Origin: Thermococcus sp. 21S7
Lineage (GTDB): Archaea; Methanobacteriota_B; Thermococci; Thermococcales; Thermococcaceae
Direction of reading: 5' to 3'
Length of the DNA: 64,000 nt
Assembly (NCBI RefSeq): GCF_012027615.1
Contig: NZ_SNUT01000004.1
Location: 184,629 to 248,628 of the forward strand
Made by a program: the position numbers and the translations under genes. Every line of letters starts with the position of its first letter. The first letter of the stretch is position 1. Below are positions 1-8,603 of the stretch, one piece after another. The notes under the pieces are model-generated. The model had not been told where the DNA came from. It saw nothing but the letters and a program-made list of their open reading frames with translations, and did not search any database.

Positions 1-276
1 TTTGATCTTCCTTGCCACTTCCAGCGCTTCCCTGAACTTTCCGGATTTTGAAAAGAGGTATGCCAGCGACCTGAGGGTTTCGTCCCTTATCGACGGGACA
101 CGTATTGACTCGGCGATTTTCACCGCTTTCTCGGGATCCTTTGAATGTGCCTCCGCCACCCATCTAAGTGCGTATGAGCGCCAGTAGGGGTCGCTTATTC
201 CGGCCGCTTTTCTGAGGGCCTCCTCGGGCTTTCCCTCTGAGAGCAGCCTTTTGACTTCCAGCAATCCCTCGTCCAT
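1..276 (-). CDS. Helical-repeat (TPR-like) protein, N-terminal part only
   Basis: An open frame of 92 codons runs from an ATG at 276 off the left edge of the window, so only the N-terminus is visible. The translation is rich in Leu, Ala, Glu and Lys and looks like short helical hairpin repeats of about 30 residues (for example KPEEALRKAAGI, DPEKAVKIAESI and KFREALEVARKI), the pattern of tetratricopeptide-type scaffolds. The start lies 1 base after the stop of the upstream uridine phosphorylase gene, so the two are probably co-transcribed. I cannot assign a function; a protein-protein interaction role is only an inference from the repeats. Confidence 0.6.
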   Translation of the reverse strand, partial: MDEGLLEVKRLLSEGKPEEALRKAAGISDPYWRSYALRWVAEAHSKDPEKAVKIAESIRVPSIRDETLRSLAYLFSKSGKFREALEVARKIK

Positions 277-277
277 A

Positions 278-1111
278 TCAACCCCTCAGCCCCGGGAACC
301 AGACTTTCTTTCCTGCCCTCTCCTTCTCCTCGTCCCACTCCGCGAGTATCTTCACGGCCTCGCTGGCAACCAGGGCGGCCTCCTTCTCCCCTGCCTTGCC
401 GAACTCGTTGGTTACCCTGTTGGCGAAGACGGAGCAGACGCAGCCGGCTCTGAGTCCGTAGATGCTGGAAAGCGTGTAGAGCGTCGCGGCCTCCATCTCG
501 AAGTTGGTGACGTTGGCCTGCCTCAGGTCGTCGAGGAGGTTCCTCGCGAAGCTCGGGAAGTAGCCGTTCAAGCCGGGCCTCCCCTGGCCGAGGTAGAAGC
601 TGTCGGTCGAGGCGGTGATGCCGATGTGATAGCGGACTCCAAGAGTTTCTGCCGCCTCTATCAGCGCGAGGGTAACCTCAAGGTCCGCAACGGCCGGATA
701 CTCAACGCGCACGTACTGCTTTGACGTCCCCTCAAGCCTCACGGCGGCCTTCGCTATAATCAGGTCCCCTATCTCCATTCCCGGCTGTATCGCGCCGGTC
801 GAGCCGACCCTTATGAAGGTGTCCGCACCTATCGCGGCCAGCTCCTCTACCGCTATAGCCGTCGAGGGGCCGCCTATTCCGGTTGATGTAACACTTATGG
901 GAACCCCCTTGTACTTCCCGGTGTGCGTTCTGTACTCTCTGTGGAATGCTACCTCCCTTGCCTCGTCCCAGAGGGAGCTTATCTTCGGCACCCTCTCGGG
1001 GTCTCCCGGCAGGAGGACGTACCTCGAAACATCCCCCGGCCTGCAGGCTATGTGGTACTGGTAACCCTCCTCCGTCTGGGGTCTCTCTGCCGAAACGAAC
1101 TTCTCAACCAT
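278..1111 (-). CDS. udp: Uridine phosphorylase
   Basis: Predicted 277-residue nucleoside phosphorylase that converts uridine and phosphate to uracil and ribose 1-phosphate in pyrimidine salvage. The sequence has the NP-I family pattern: LLPGDPERV near residue 35, STGIGGPS, the phosphate-binding RVGSTGAIQ segment, and NFEMEAATLYTL, which carries the ribose-binding Glu-Met-Glu. I place the start at the ATG at 1111 because a GGTGG ribosome binding site (1115-1119) sits at proper spacing; an in-frame GTG at 1120 lies on top of that site. It is divergent from the threonine synthase gene and probably heads an operon with the repeat-protein gene. Confidence 0.9.
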   Translation of the reverse strand: MVEKFVSAERPQTEEGYQYHIACRPGDVSRYVLLPGDPERVPKISSLWDEAREVAFHREYRTHTGKYKGVPISVTSTGIGGPSTAIAVEELAAIGADTFIRVGSTGAIQPGMEIGDLIIAKAAVRLEGTSKQYVRVEYPAVADLEVTLALIEAAETLGVRYHIGITASTDSFYLGQGRPGLNGYFPSFARNLLDDLRQANVTNFEMEAATLYTLSSIYGLRAGCVCSVFANRVTNEFGKAGEKEAALVASEAVKILAEWDEEKERAGKKVWFPGLRG

Positions 1112-1180
1112 GACAACCACCTTTTTATTCTCTGTGCGTTATTTATTGCCGCTCGAACCTAAAAACCCTTGGGTGGTACC

Positions 1181-2245
1181 ATGCTCGTCTGTTCACACTG
1201 CGGAAAGGTGTACCGCGAGACGTTTCGCCTGACCTGTGACTGCGGCGGAACCCTGCTCGTGAAGAGGAACCACGTCGATTTCTTTGGCAGCCTTCTGCCC
1301 CACCTCGATATGCGGCGCTATCTTAATCTCCTCCCGGTGAATGAGGATTGCCTCCCTCCAGCAACGCCCGCCATAACCCCCGTGAGCACTCTCCCAATAG
1401 GCCAAGTCAGCGGGTTCGTCAAGCTCGAATACCTCCAGCCGAGCGGTTCCTTCAAGGACAGGGGCACCTGGGTGACGGTGGCGAAGCTGAGGGAGGAGGG
1501 CATCACCGAGGTCGTCATCGACAGCTCCGGAAACGCCGCCCTGAGCTTTGCCCTCTACGGCCTCGCTTCGGGAATCAGGGTTCACACCTTTGTCTCATAC
1601 GACACGCTCCCAGGAAAGCTCTCGCTCCTCCAGCACCTTGGAGCTGTGATTCATTTCGTCGACGGCGACAGGATGGCCGTTCACGGAAGGGCGGTGGAGT
1701 TCGCGGAGAAGAGTGGGATTACCTACGTCTCCCACTGGCTCAACCCGTACTTCCTTGAGGGAACAAAGACGGCCGCCGTTGAGGTCTACGAGCAGCTCGG
1801 CGTTCCCGACTATGTTATCGCTCCAACTGGAAGCGGAACGCTCTTCCTCGGCCTCTGGAAAGGATTTTCGGAGCTCAAGGACATGGGGGAGATTGATAGG
1901 CTTCCCCGGCTCGTGGCGGTTCAGGCCTCGGGCTACGAGAGCCTTTGCGAGCGCTCGCCGATGAAAAACGAAGCCGCGGATGGCATAGCGATTCCTGAAC
2001 CGCCGAGGCTCCGGGAGATGAGGAGGGCAGTTAAGGAAACCAGCGGCCTGTGCGTAAGCGTGGATGAGCTTGAAACGATGGGCGCGCTCAACTGGCTCAA
2101 AAGACATGGCTTCATCGTCGAGCCGACCTCCGCGGTGGTTCTCGCGGCGCTCTGGAAGCTGATGGAATCGGGGGAGATCAGTGCTGGCTCAAGGGTTCTC
2201 CTCCCGCTCACCGGCTCAGGGCTGAAGATGGTCAAAGGTATTTAA
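1181..2245 (+). CDS. thrC: Threonine synthase
   Basis: PLP enzyme of fold type II, 354 residues, predicted to convert O-phosphohomoserine to threonine. The N-terminus has a small zinc-ribbon-like segment (CSHCGKVY and later CDCGG), followed by GSFKDRGTW with the PLP-binding lysine, DSSGNAALS for cofactor phosphate contacts, PTGSGTLFLG and a C-terminal LTGSGLKM loop. The ATG at 1181 follows GGGTGGT at good spacing, so the in-frame TTG at 1169 is rejected. The substrate-making genes (aspartokinase, homoserine kinase, aspartate-semialdehyde dehydrogenase) lie about 50 kb away at 50.5-53.4 kb. A related PLP lyase such as cysteate synthase is the main alternative. Confidence 0.82.
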   Translation: MLVCSHCGKVYRETFRLTCDCGGTLLVKRNHVDFFGSLLPHLDMRRYLNLLPVNEDCLPPATPAITPVSTLPIGQVSGFVKLEYLQPSGSFKDRGTWVTVAKLREEGITEVVIDSSGNAALSFALYGLASGIRVHTFVSYDTLPGKLSLLQHLGAVIHFVDGDRMAVHGRAVEFAEKSGITYVSHWLNPYFLEGTKTAAVEVYEQLGVPDYVIAPTGSGTLFLGLWKGFSELKDMGEIDRLPRLVAVQASGYESLCERSPMKNEAADGIAIPEPPRLREMRRAVKETSGLCVSVDELETMGALNWLKRHGFIVEPTSAVVLAALWKLMESGEISAGSRVLLPLTGSGLKMVKGI

Positions 2246-2279
2246 GGTTTGAATCACAAGAACCGCTGGAGGTGGAAGA

Positions 2280-3158
2280 ATGGAAGTAAGGTACCCCGCC
2301 GTTGCAGGCAGCTTCTACCCGTCGGGCGAAGCGCTCATCGAGATGCTGGAGGAGTTCTTGGGCGACCTTGGCGAGGAAGGGAGCGAGAGAAAGATTACTG
2401 CCGGCGTTGCGCCCCACGCCGGCTACGTCTTTTCGGGCTACACGGCTTCGAGGACGTACAAGGCCATCTTTGAAGACGGTCTCCCCGAGACCTTCGTACT
2501 CCTCGGCCCGAACCATACCGGCCTCGGCTCTCCGATAGCGGTCTATCCCTCCGGAAAGTGGCGCACACCCCTCGGCGACGTCGATGTTGATTCCGAGATG
2601 GCCAAGGCCATAGCAAAGCTCTCTGGAATAGCCGACCTCGACGAGCTGGCCCACAAATACGAGCACTCGATAGAGGTTCAGCTTCCCTTCATCCAGTATC
2701 TGGCCGAGCTCGCGGGGAAGGAGGTTAGGATAGTGCCGATAGCCCTCGGCATTCAGGACGAGGAGGTTTCCGAAGACCTAGGAAGGGCGGTCTTTGAGGC
2801 GAGCGAGGAACTCGGCAGGGACGTTGTCGTTATTGCGAGCACCGACTTCATGCACTACGGCCCGATGTACGGCTACGTGCCCTTTAGAGCTCGCGCAGAT
2901 GAGCTTCCACACAGGATAAAGGAGTGGGACTTCAGGGTGATAAGGAGAATCCTCGACTTCGACGTTAAGGGCATGTTCAGGGAGCTCCGCGAGATGAACC
3001 ACACCATGTGCGGGCCTGGAGGGGTCGGAACTGCGATGGTTTACTCCCGCTCCGCCGGGGCGCTTGAGGCGGAACTGCTCCACTACACGACGAGCTTCGA
3101 GGTCAGCCGCTCTACGGATGCCATCGTAGGCTACGCGAGCATAGTCTTCAGGCGGTGA
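2280..3158 (+). CDS. MEMO1 family protein (AmmeMemoRadiSam protein B type)
   Basis: A 292-residue protein of the MEMO family, related to LigB-type dioxygenases. It opens with [13 protein letters not shown], and has [43 protein letters not shown] and the C-terminal HYTTSFEVS. These carry the conserved histidines that in LigB relatives bind metal. The ATG at 2280 follows a GGAGGTGG site. The biochemical role in archaea is not settled; in many genomes a homologue sits next to an AMMECR1 protein and a radical SAM protein, but neither partner is visible here. Confidence 0.88.
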   Translation: MEVRYPAVAGSFYPSGEALIEMLEEFLGDLGEEGSERKITAGVAPHAGYVFSGYTASRTYKAIFEDGLPETFVLLGPNHTGLGSPIAVYPSGKWRTPLGDVDVDSEMAKAIAKLSGIADLDELAHKYEHSIEVQLPFIQYLAELAGKEVRIVPIALGIQDEEVSEDLGRAVFEASEELGRDVVVIASTDFMHYGPMYGYVPFRARADELPHRIKEWDFRVIRRILDFDVKGMFRELREMNHTMCGPGGVGTAMVYSRSAGALEAELLHYTTSFEVSRSTDAIVGYASIVFRR

Positions 3159-3195
3159 ACGAAAAGGCCATAAGGGGCTTCTCTTATTTTCTACC

Positions 3196-3504
3196 ATGCA
3201 GACCACACGAGTTAGAACACTTGAAGATGTTCAAAAAATCCTGCGTGCTCACAGGAGGGAACTGAGTGAGCAATACGGTGTTAGGCGTATTGGAGTCTTC
3301 GGTTCGTATTCCCGAAACGAGCAGCGAGCGGACAGCGATGTTGATATCCTCGTGGAGTTCGAACGGCCCGTTGGGTTGATAACGTTTGTTCGTCTCCAAG
3401 AGTACCTTGAGGAACTTCTCGGGGTTAAAGTTGACCTCGTGACAAGAGAAGCCCTGAAAAAGCGCCTTAGAGAACGGATTCTGAGAGAGGTGAAGTACTT
3501 ATGA
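3196..3504 (+). CDS. mntA: MNT-type nucleotidyltransferase (putative antitoxin)
   Basis: A 102-residue minimal nucleotidyltransferase. It has the [17 protein letters not shown] motif (about residues 36-52), combining the GSxxR start with the DxD metal-binding pair of polymerase-beta-type transferases. Its stop overlaps the start of a HEPN protein gene by 4 bases, the arrangement of MntA/HepT toxin-antitoxin pairs, in which MntA AMPylates the toxin. There is no clear ribosome binding site before the ATG, so translation may be leaderless. The pair continues into mevalonate kinase by another 4-base overlap. The family and pairing are seen in the sequence; the toxin-antitoxin activity is inferred. 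Confidence 0.82.
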   Translation: MQTTRVRTLEDVQKILRAHRRELSEQYGVRRIGVFGSYSRNEQRADSDVDILVEFERPVGLITFVRLQEYLEELLGVKVDLVTREALKKRLRERILREVKYL

Positions 3505-3839
3505 GAGACCCGCTCCTCTACGTTGAGGACATTCTTGAGGCCATTGAGAAAATTAAACGGTATACCGCGGGCATGGACTTCGGCGAGTTTATTGGAGACG
3601 AGAAAACAGTTGATGCAGTGATTCGAAACCTTGAGATAATTGGGGAAGCGGCAAAACATATCCCGGCGGAATTCAAGGCTATTCATCCGGAAATCCCCTG
3701 GAGGGAAATTGCGGGAATGCGTGATAGATTGATTCACGCTTACTTCGGAGTTGACCTCTCGCTCGTCTGGTACACCATCCAGAACGAGCTTGATGAACTG
3801 GAAACCGTCATAAGAAACCTTCTGGAGGGTCAAAGATGA
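3501..3839 (+). CDS. hepT: HepT-like HEPN ribonuclease (putative toxin, DUF86)
   Basis: A 112-residue all-helical protein of the DUF86/HepT family. It carries RDRLIHAY (about residues 74-81), which fits the Rx4HxY motif; in characterised HepT proteins Arg and His form the RNase active site and the Tyr is the residue AMPylated by MntA. The gene begins within the stop of the nucleotidyltransferase gene (3501-3504) and its own stop overlaps the mevalonate kinase start (3836-3839). All catalytic residues look intact, so it is not obviously decayed. Confidence 0.82.
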   Translation: MRDPLLYVEDILEAIEKIKRYTAGMDFGEFIGDEKTVDAVIRNLEIIGEAAKHIPAEFKAIHPEIPWREIAGMRDRLIHAYFGVDLSLVWYTIQNELDELETVIRNLLEGQR

Positions 3840-4840
3840 GGGTTCTGGCATCTGCCCCGGCTAAAATTATACTCTTCGGCGAGCACAGCGTCGTTTACGG
3901 CAAACCTGCTATTGCGGCTGCCATAGACCTCAGAACCTACGTGTGGGCGGAGTTCAATGATAAGGGTGCGATAAAGATAGAGGCCAAAGACATACGCGTT
4001 CCGGGCCTTACTGTTTCGTTCTCCGAGGACGAGATTTACTTCGAGAGCGACTACGGTAAAGCCGCCGAGGTTCTCAGCTACGTCCGACAGGCGATAGAGC
4101 TGGTGAGGGAGGAGGCCGACGCGAACGGAAAAGGAATCACGGTCTCGATAACGTCACAGATTCCCGTTGGGGCCGGCCTTGGTTCATCCGCCGCCGTGGC
4201 TGTAGCGACCATCGGCGCGGTTTCAAAGCTCCTCGGCCTTGAGCTGACCAACGAGGAGATAGGAAAGCTGGGTCATAAGGTTGAGCTCCTCGTCCAGGGG
4301 GCATCGAGCGGCATAGATCCAACGGTTTCGGCCATAGGCGGCTTCATCCACTACGAGAAGGGGAACTTCGAGCACCTGCCCTTCATGGAATTACCTATAG
4401 TCGTTGGCTACACGGGTTCGAGCGGGTCAACTACGGAACTGGTGGCCATGGTGAGGAGAACCTACGAGGAGATGCCCGAGGTCATAGAACCGGTGCTCGT
4501 CGCGATGGGCAAGATAGTTGAGAAGGCCCGCGACGTTATAACCTCCGACCTCGACGAGGAGCTCCGCTTCGCCCAGCTCGGGCGGCTCATGAACCTCAAT
4601 CACGGCCTCCTAGATGCCCTTGGAGTCTCGACCAAAAAGCTCAGTGAGCTGGTCTACGCCGCGAGGGTCGCCGGGGCGATAGGGGCGAAGATAACCGGCG
4701 CCGGCGGTGGCGGCTGCATGTATGCCCTGGCCCCGGAGAACCAGAGCGAAGTCGCGACGGCCATAACGATAGCCGGCGGAACACCGATGATAACGAGGAT
4801 AAGCCGCGAGGGACTCAGGATAGAGGAGGTCCTGCCATGA
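3836..4840 (+). CDS. mvk: Mevalonate kinase
   Basis: A 334-residue GHMP kinase that phosphorylates mevalonate with ATP to make 5-phosphomevalonate for archaeal lipid precursors. The N-terminus [20 protein letters not shown] is the mevalonate kinase signature, [15 protein letters not shown] (about residues 104-118) is the GHMP ATP loop, and [14 protein letters not shown] near residue 285 is the C-terminal GHMP motif. It is translationally coupled both ways: its ATG lies in the HepT stop, and its stop overlaps the isopentenyl phosphate kinase start. Confidence 0.96.
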   Translation: MRVLASAPAKIILFGEHSVVYGKPAIAAAIDLRTYVWAEFNDKGAIKIEAKDIRVPGLTVSFSEDEIYFESDYGKAAEVLSYVRQAIELVREEADANGKGITVSITSQIPVGAGLGSSAAVAVATIGAVSKLLGLELTNEEIGKLGHKVELLVQGASSGIDPTVSAIGGFIHYEKGNFEHLPFMELPIVVGYTGSSGSTTELVAMVRRTYEEMPEVIEPVLVAMGKIVEKARDVITSDLDEELRFAQLGRLMNLNHGLLDALGVSTKKLSELVYAARVAGAIGAKITGAGGGGCMYALAPENQSEVATAITIAGGTPMITRISREGLRIEEVLP

Positions 4841-5628
4841 TAATCGTCAAGGTCGGCGGTAGCGTCTTCAGCGATAAGAATGCTGAACCCGAGAACTTTG
4901 ACCATGAAACTGTCAGAAACATAGCGAGGGAGATAGCCAAGTTCTATCCCCGTGAGAACTTCATCATAGTCCACGGGGGAGGGAGCTTCGGCCATCCCGA
5001 GGCGAAAAAGTACGGTATAAGGGAAGGCCTTCCCGGGGACTGGGAGACCGCCAACTTCAGGAGGATAGGATTCACCGAGACGCATCAGGCCATGCTTCGG
5101 GCAAACGCGAACTTCATCAAAGCGTTCGTCCGCGAGGGCCTGCCGGCCTTCTCCGTCTCGACATCCTCCGTCTTCATAACCGAGAACGGTGAGGTTGCCT
5201 ACGGGGACCTTGAGGTCGTGGAAAGGTTGCTGGAGCTCAGGTTCATCCCCGTTCTCTTCGGGGACGTCTCGATAGACCTCGCGAAGGGCATAGACATACT
5301 CTCCGGCGACCAGATCATTACCTACCTCGCCAAGATGCTTGAGCCGGAGAAGGTCATCTTCCTCATGGACGTTGACGGCATCTACGACGGCAGGCCCGGC
5401 GAGGGAAGACTGATTCAGAACCTCGGCAGGGAGGAGATAGATTACCTCCTTGAGAATCTCCACTGCACGGCGGCTGGAACCGACGTCACCGGAGGAATCT
5501 GCAACAAGCTGGAGGAGGCGAGGAAGATAGCAGAGCACTCGGAGGTCTGGTTCGTCAACGGAAAGGTCCCCGGAAGGCTGGGCGGGGCGATAAGGGGAGA
5601 TGGCTTCGGAACGAGGGTTGGAAGATGA
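4837..5628 (+). CDS. ipk: Isopentenyl phosphate kinase
   Basis: A 263-residue amino-acid-kinase-fold enzyme that phosphorylates isopentenyl phosphate to isopentenyl diphosphate, the last step of the archaeal modified mevalonate route. Features are [13 protein letters not shown] at the N-terminus, [12 protein letters not shown] (with the histidine characteristic of this family), [22 protein letters not shown] and MDVDGIYD. The start overlaps the mevalonate kinase stop by 4 bases, so the two consecutive-pathway enzymes are co-translated. No gene follows closely on the same strand in the operon. Confidence 0.95.
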   Translation: MIIVKVGGSVFSDKNAEPENFDHETVRNIAREIAKFYPRENFIIVHGGGSFGHPEAKKYGIREGLPGDWETANFRRIGFTETHQAMLRANANFIKAFVREGLPAFSVSTSSVFITENGEVAYGDLEVVERLLELRFIPVLFGDVSIDLAKGIDILSGDQIITYLAKMLEPEKVIFLMDVDGIYDGRPGEGRLIQNLGREEIDYLLENLHCTAAGTDVTGGICNKLEEARKIAEHSEVWFVNGKVPGRLGGAIRGDGFGTRVGR

Positions 5629-5696
5629 CGACATCACGGACAACCCGCAAATCGCAAACTTTTTATTTTCATTGAGTTATCTCCTCCGGGTTGCGG

Positions 5697-6407
5697 ATGA
5701 GAAAGAAGAAACTGATTGCAGTGGTCTTCGTTCTAGCGTTCCTGGTTTTTGAGCTGTCCCTTAAACTGGGTTATCTGGGGTATTTCATGGCCAAACCCGA
5801 GGACCTGAATCTTGAGAGTTCCGTATCAGAGACACCTAATGGCAGTGTTTTTGTCATCAGGTGGGATATTGAACGAAAAGCCCTGGACCGGATTGTGAAT
5901 GGCAACGACATTGTCTTTGTTTTTTATCCTTCCGGCGTTCGTGTTTCGGATGAATTCTGGCCGCTGTTTAGGGGATTCCCCAAGCTCAACTTGACCGTTC
6001 GTACTGTAAAAGGGGATGAAGTGCCCGGCAGGGTGGGTTATAATGTGTGGTATTACCCCACTCCCGGATTTGCCACACCGAAGGTTGAGCTGATAAGGAT
6101 GGCATACGTGGCTTCCAATGATGTTGAAGGTGGAAGAATTGAGCTTCCCCTTATTCCAACGAACATCTCAAAATGCTCAACGATTCCGGTCATATTCGCT
6201 TATTTCCATGACATCGGTGGAGGCGATGTTGATCCGGGATACGTTGAGCTCAGACCGGAGCTTCGTTTCGGTTCTAAGTATCCGGTCTTTGGGAACGGAT
6301 CCCTGGAATTCTTCTTTGAATTCAACTTCTCGGCGTGGATCGACTCCACCGGCGGCTGGGTGGAGGTCAGGGTCTTCAACGTGACGCTCCCGTGTGGGGG
6401 CGGCTGA
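5697..6407 (+). CDS. Unknown secreted or membrane-anchored protein
   Basis: A 236-residue protein I do not recognise. The N-terminus MRKKKLIAVVFVLAFLVFEL is a positively charged stretch followed by one hydrophobic segment, a signal peptide or anchor. The rest has several N-glycosylation-type NxT/S sequons, paired aromatic/glycine beta-rich stretches and ends in TLPCGGG. The ATG at 5697 is preferred to the TTG at 5691. Its 3' end abuts the convergent FAD oxidoreductase gene with no gap. It stands between the isoprenoid genes and the AOR operon and has no evident link with either. Confidence 0.6.
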   Translation: MRKKKLIAVVFVLAFLVFELSLKLGYLGYFMAKPEDLNLESSVSETPNGSVFVIRWDIERKALDRIVNGNDIVFVFYPSGVRVSDEFWPLFRGFPKLNLTVRTVKGDEVPGRVGYNVWYYPTPGFATPKVELIRMAYVASNDVEGGRIELPLIPTNISKCSTIPVIFAYFHDIGGGDVDPGYVELRPELRFGSKYPVFGNGSLEFFFEFNFSAWIDSTGGWVEVRVFNVTLPCGGG

Positions 6408-7592
6408 TTACCCCCAGGCTTCCTTTATCTTGATGTACGCCTCCGCGGAGCCTATCGAATGGAAGTGACCGAGGTGAACCCTCTGCCATCCGAGCACGCG
6501 TCCCCTCTCGTCCGTTAGGAGGGCTTCCCTCCAGTTCCGCCCATCCGAAATTTTCACCTTAACCTCAAAGCCGAACCTCTCTGCTTCCGCAGGCGTCAGT
6601 CCAATGGAGTAGACCTCCGCCCTTCCAATCCTCTCGTAGACCGCGGGGATTACTCCCCTGTCGAGAGCGCCCTTTCCCGCTATCTCCTCTGCTATCAACC
6701 GCGCGTAATGTCCGGCCACGAAGCCCAGGGGGCGGTAAACGGCCTTTCCGGTGATGAAGTCCCAGCTCATCGCGCAGTCTCCAAGGGCGTACACGTCGGG
6801 AACCGCGGTTCTTCCAACCCTGTCGATCTCTATCGGCCTCCCGTCGTCCCGCAAAAGCGAGGAGCTGGGCCTCACGCCCGTGGCTAGAACAATCGCATCT
6901 ACATCGAGTCTCCTCCCATCCGCCAGTTTTATCCCCTCCACCCTTCCATTCCCTGCAACTTCCTTCACGAGGGAACCCGTGAGAACCCTTATTCCCAGGG
7001 ATTCTAGGTGTTCTTCGAGGAACCCGGAGAGCCCTCTCTTTAAAATGCCTGGAAGCACGCTCTCCATCGCCTCGACCACGGTGATGGTGTGTCCCCTCTC
7101 CCTCAGCGCCACCGCCGCCGTCAGCCCGACGAGCCCGGCTCCAATTACTGCAACTCTACTTCCTGAGGCCAGAGAGGCGAGAAACTCAACGTCTTTCCGT
7201 CCGTGGAATCCGATAACACCCCTCTTCTCAATCCCTTTTATCGGCGGCACGAAGGGCTTTCCTCCCGTTGCCACCACCAGCTTGCCGTACCTCAGCCGGC
7301 GTTTTCCGTTTCCGGTTCTAACTACAACGAGCTTTTCCTTCTCCCTGAGTTCTAGGGCTTCACCTTCCACAACCTCAATGCCCGCCCTTTGAAGGTTCTC
7401 CGCAAGGCCGAGTACGGCCTCGTCTGGAAAAAGCCCCCTGGAGACTATCTCCGCAAGGCGGTGCCTCGTGTAGGGAGGCCATTCCTTGGCGACAATGGTT
7501 ATTCCCCCCGCATCTACCCCGTTTTCGATGAGGTTGAAGGCCGTGTAGAGCCCCCCTATTCCACCGCCAACTATCACGATTTTCCCTTCCAT
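6408..7592 (-). CDS. FAD/NAD(P)-dependent oxidoreductase, putative electron-transfer subunit of the AOR complex
   Basis: A 394-residue two-dinucleotide-binding flavoprotein. The FAD Rossmann motif VGGGIGGLYTAFN is at the N-terminus, VIGAGLVGLTAAVALRERGH near residue 150 is the NAD(P)H site, and VYALGDCA is the second FAD contact. It resembles rubredoxin/NADH oxidoreductase-type enzymes and the FAD subunit of AorABC-type aldehyde oxidoreductases. It is the last gene of an operon running AOR - ferredoxin - ferredoxin - this gene, with a 4-base gap to the upstream ferredoxin gene. Coupling of aldehyde oxidation to NAD(P)+ is inferred from this context. Subunit identity is not proven. Confidence 0.85.
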   Translation of the reverse strand: MEGKIVIVGGGIGGLYTAFNLIENGVDAGGITIVAKEWPPYTRHRLAEIVSRGLFPDEAVLGLAENLQRAGIEVVEGEALELREKEKLVVVRTGNGKRRLRYGKLVVATGGKPFVPPIKGIEKRGVIGFHGRKDVEFLASLASGSRVAVIGAGLVGLTAAVALRERGHTITVVEAMESVLPGILKRGLSGFLEEHLESLGIRVLTGSLVKEVAGNGRVEGIKLADGRRLDVDAIVLATGVRPSSSLLRDDGRPIEIDRVGRTAVPDVYALGDCAMSWDFITGKAVYRPLGFVAGHYARLIAEEIAGKGALDRGVIPAVYERIGRAEVYSIGLTPAEAERFGFEVKVKISDGRNWREALLTDERGRVLGWQRVHLGHFHSIGSAEAYIKIKEAWG

Positions 7593-7596
7593 GCTC

Positions 7597-8046
7597 TCAC
7601 CGCAGTCCCTTGAATTCGAGAAGCTCCACCACCGAAGGTTTCTCCTTCATCAGAGCCCTCTTCCTCTCGACCCTTTCGTAGACGAGGGCACCCTCTTCGC
7701 AGGCCGCGACGCACCTTGGGCTTCCGGAGCAGAGGTCGCACTTCGCCATCGTCCCGTCGGGCCTCAGGAAGACCGCGCCGAATGGACACACCGCAGTGCA
7801 GGCCTTGCAGGAGGTGCAGAGGGACTGGTTCAGAATCACAGCCCCATTCCCCGAAACGCTGAGCGCCCCGAACTCGCAGACCTCGACGCAGGGCGCCGGG
7901 TTGCAGTGGCGGCAGATTGCAATGTCCCATCGCCCCTGAAGGATAGGAAGGGGAATAACCCTGATCCCGTCCTCGATCGGGCACGCCTCGACGCAGTCCA
8001 TGCAGCCGGTGCACTTCTCCGTCAGAACGTGGAGGAGATACTCCAT
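7597..8046 (-). CDS. Polyferredoxin-like 4Fe-4S protein (149 aa)
   Basis: Small electron-transfer protein with cysteines for about four [4Fe-4S] clusters: CTGCMDCVEACP, CRHCNPAPCVEVC, CTSCKACTAVCP and CDLCSGSPRCVAAC. This is the layout of HycB/DmsB-like iron-sulfur subunits. Its ATG overlaps the stop of the 185-residue ferredoxin gene (TGATG), and the flavoprotein gene follows 4 bases after its stop. It probably passes electrons between the tungsten enzyme and the flavoprotein. The two ferredoxin genes share cluster layout and look like paralogues. Confidence 0.87.
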   Translation of the reverse strand: MEYLLHVLTEKCTGCMDCVEACPIEDGIRVIPLPILQGRWDIAICRHCNPAPCVEVCEFGALSVSGNGAVILNQSLCTSCKACTAVCPFGAVFLRPDGTMAKCDLCSGSPRCVAACEEGALVYERVERKRALMKEKPSVVELLEFKGLR

Positions 8047-8603
8047 CAGACGTCCAGCTCCCCGCTCTTCTCCACTAGCTTCATCAGGTATTCAACGGCC
8101 TCTTCCGCCTTTTTCCTTGGATGTTCTGACGTCTCCTTCCCGCCGTAAAGTCCGTAGGCAACTCCAGCAGCCTTGGCCTTCTTCAGCTCCCTTGCGGCTT
8201 TCTTTTCCTCCATGTAAACTATGGCGTCGTGCGGACAAACCGCCACGCACTCGGGTTCACCCCCGCAGAGGTCGCACTTTATCGGCCTCGCCTCCACCTC
8301 AAAGCTTATCGCCCCGAATGGACAGGCGTAGGCGCACTCCCTGCAGCCTATGCAGCGGTCGTAGTTTATGATGTAGGCCCCGTTTCTGTCCCTGCTTATC
8401 GCGTCCATCGGACAGACCCTCTCGCATGCCGCATCGCGGCACTGGAGGCAGTAGACCTGAACCGACGTCTGCACCTCGGGCTTGGTGAGGATGGTTATCC
8501 TCGACAGCGAGAGGTCGAAGACGCCATGGTGCTTGAAGGAGCATGCTAATTCGCAGAGGTGGCAGCCGGTGCAGTTCTCGTAGATGACCGCCAGTACGAA
8601 CAT
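8046..8603 (-). CDS. Polyferredoxin-like 4Fe-4S protein (185 aa)
   Basis: Iron-sulfur protein with cysteine groups CTGCHLCELAC, CLQCRDAACERVCP, CIGCRECAYACP and CDLCGGEPECVAVCP, enough for four [4Fe-4S] clusters, plus a charged C-terminal extension rich in Lys and Glu (about residues 135-185). Similar small subunits (often called WorS or AorA) sit beside tungsten aldehyde oxidoreductases in other anaerobes. The ATG at 8603 directly abuts the AOR stop (8604-8606), so translation is coupled. The likely role is to accept electrons from the catalytic subunit. Confidence 0.87.
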   Translation of the reverse strand: MFVLAVIYENCTGCHLCELACSFKHHGVFDLSLSRITILTKPEVQTSVQVYCLQCRDAACERVCPMDAISRDRNGAYIINYDRCIGCRECAYACPFGAISFEVEARPIKCDLCGGEPECVAVCPHDAIVYMEEKKAARELKKAKAAGVAYGLYGGKETSEHPRKKAEEAVEYLMKLVEKSGELDV

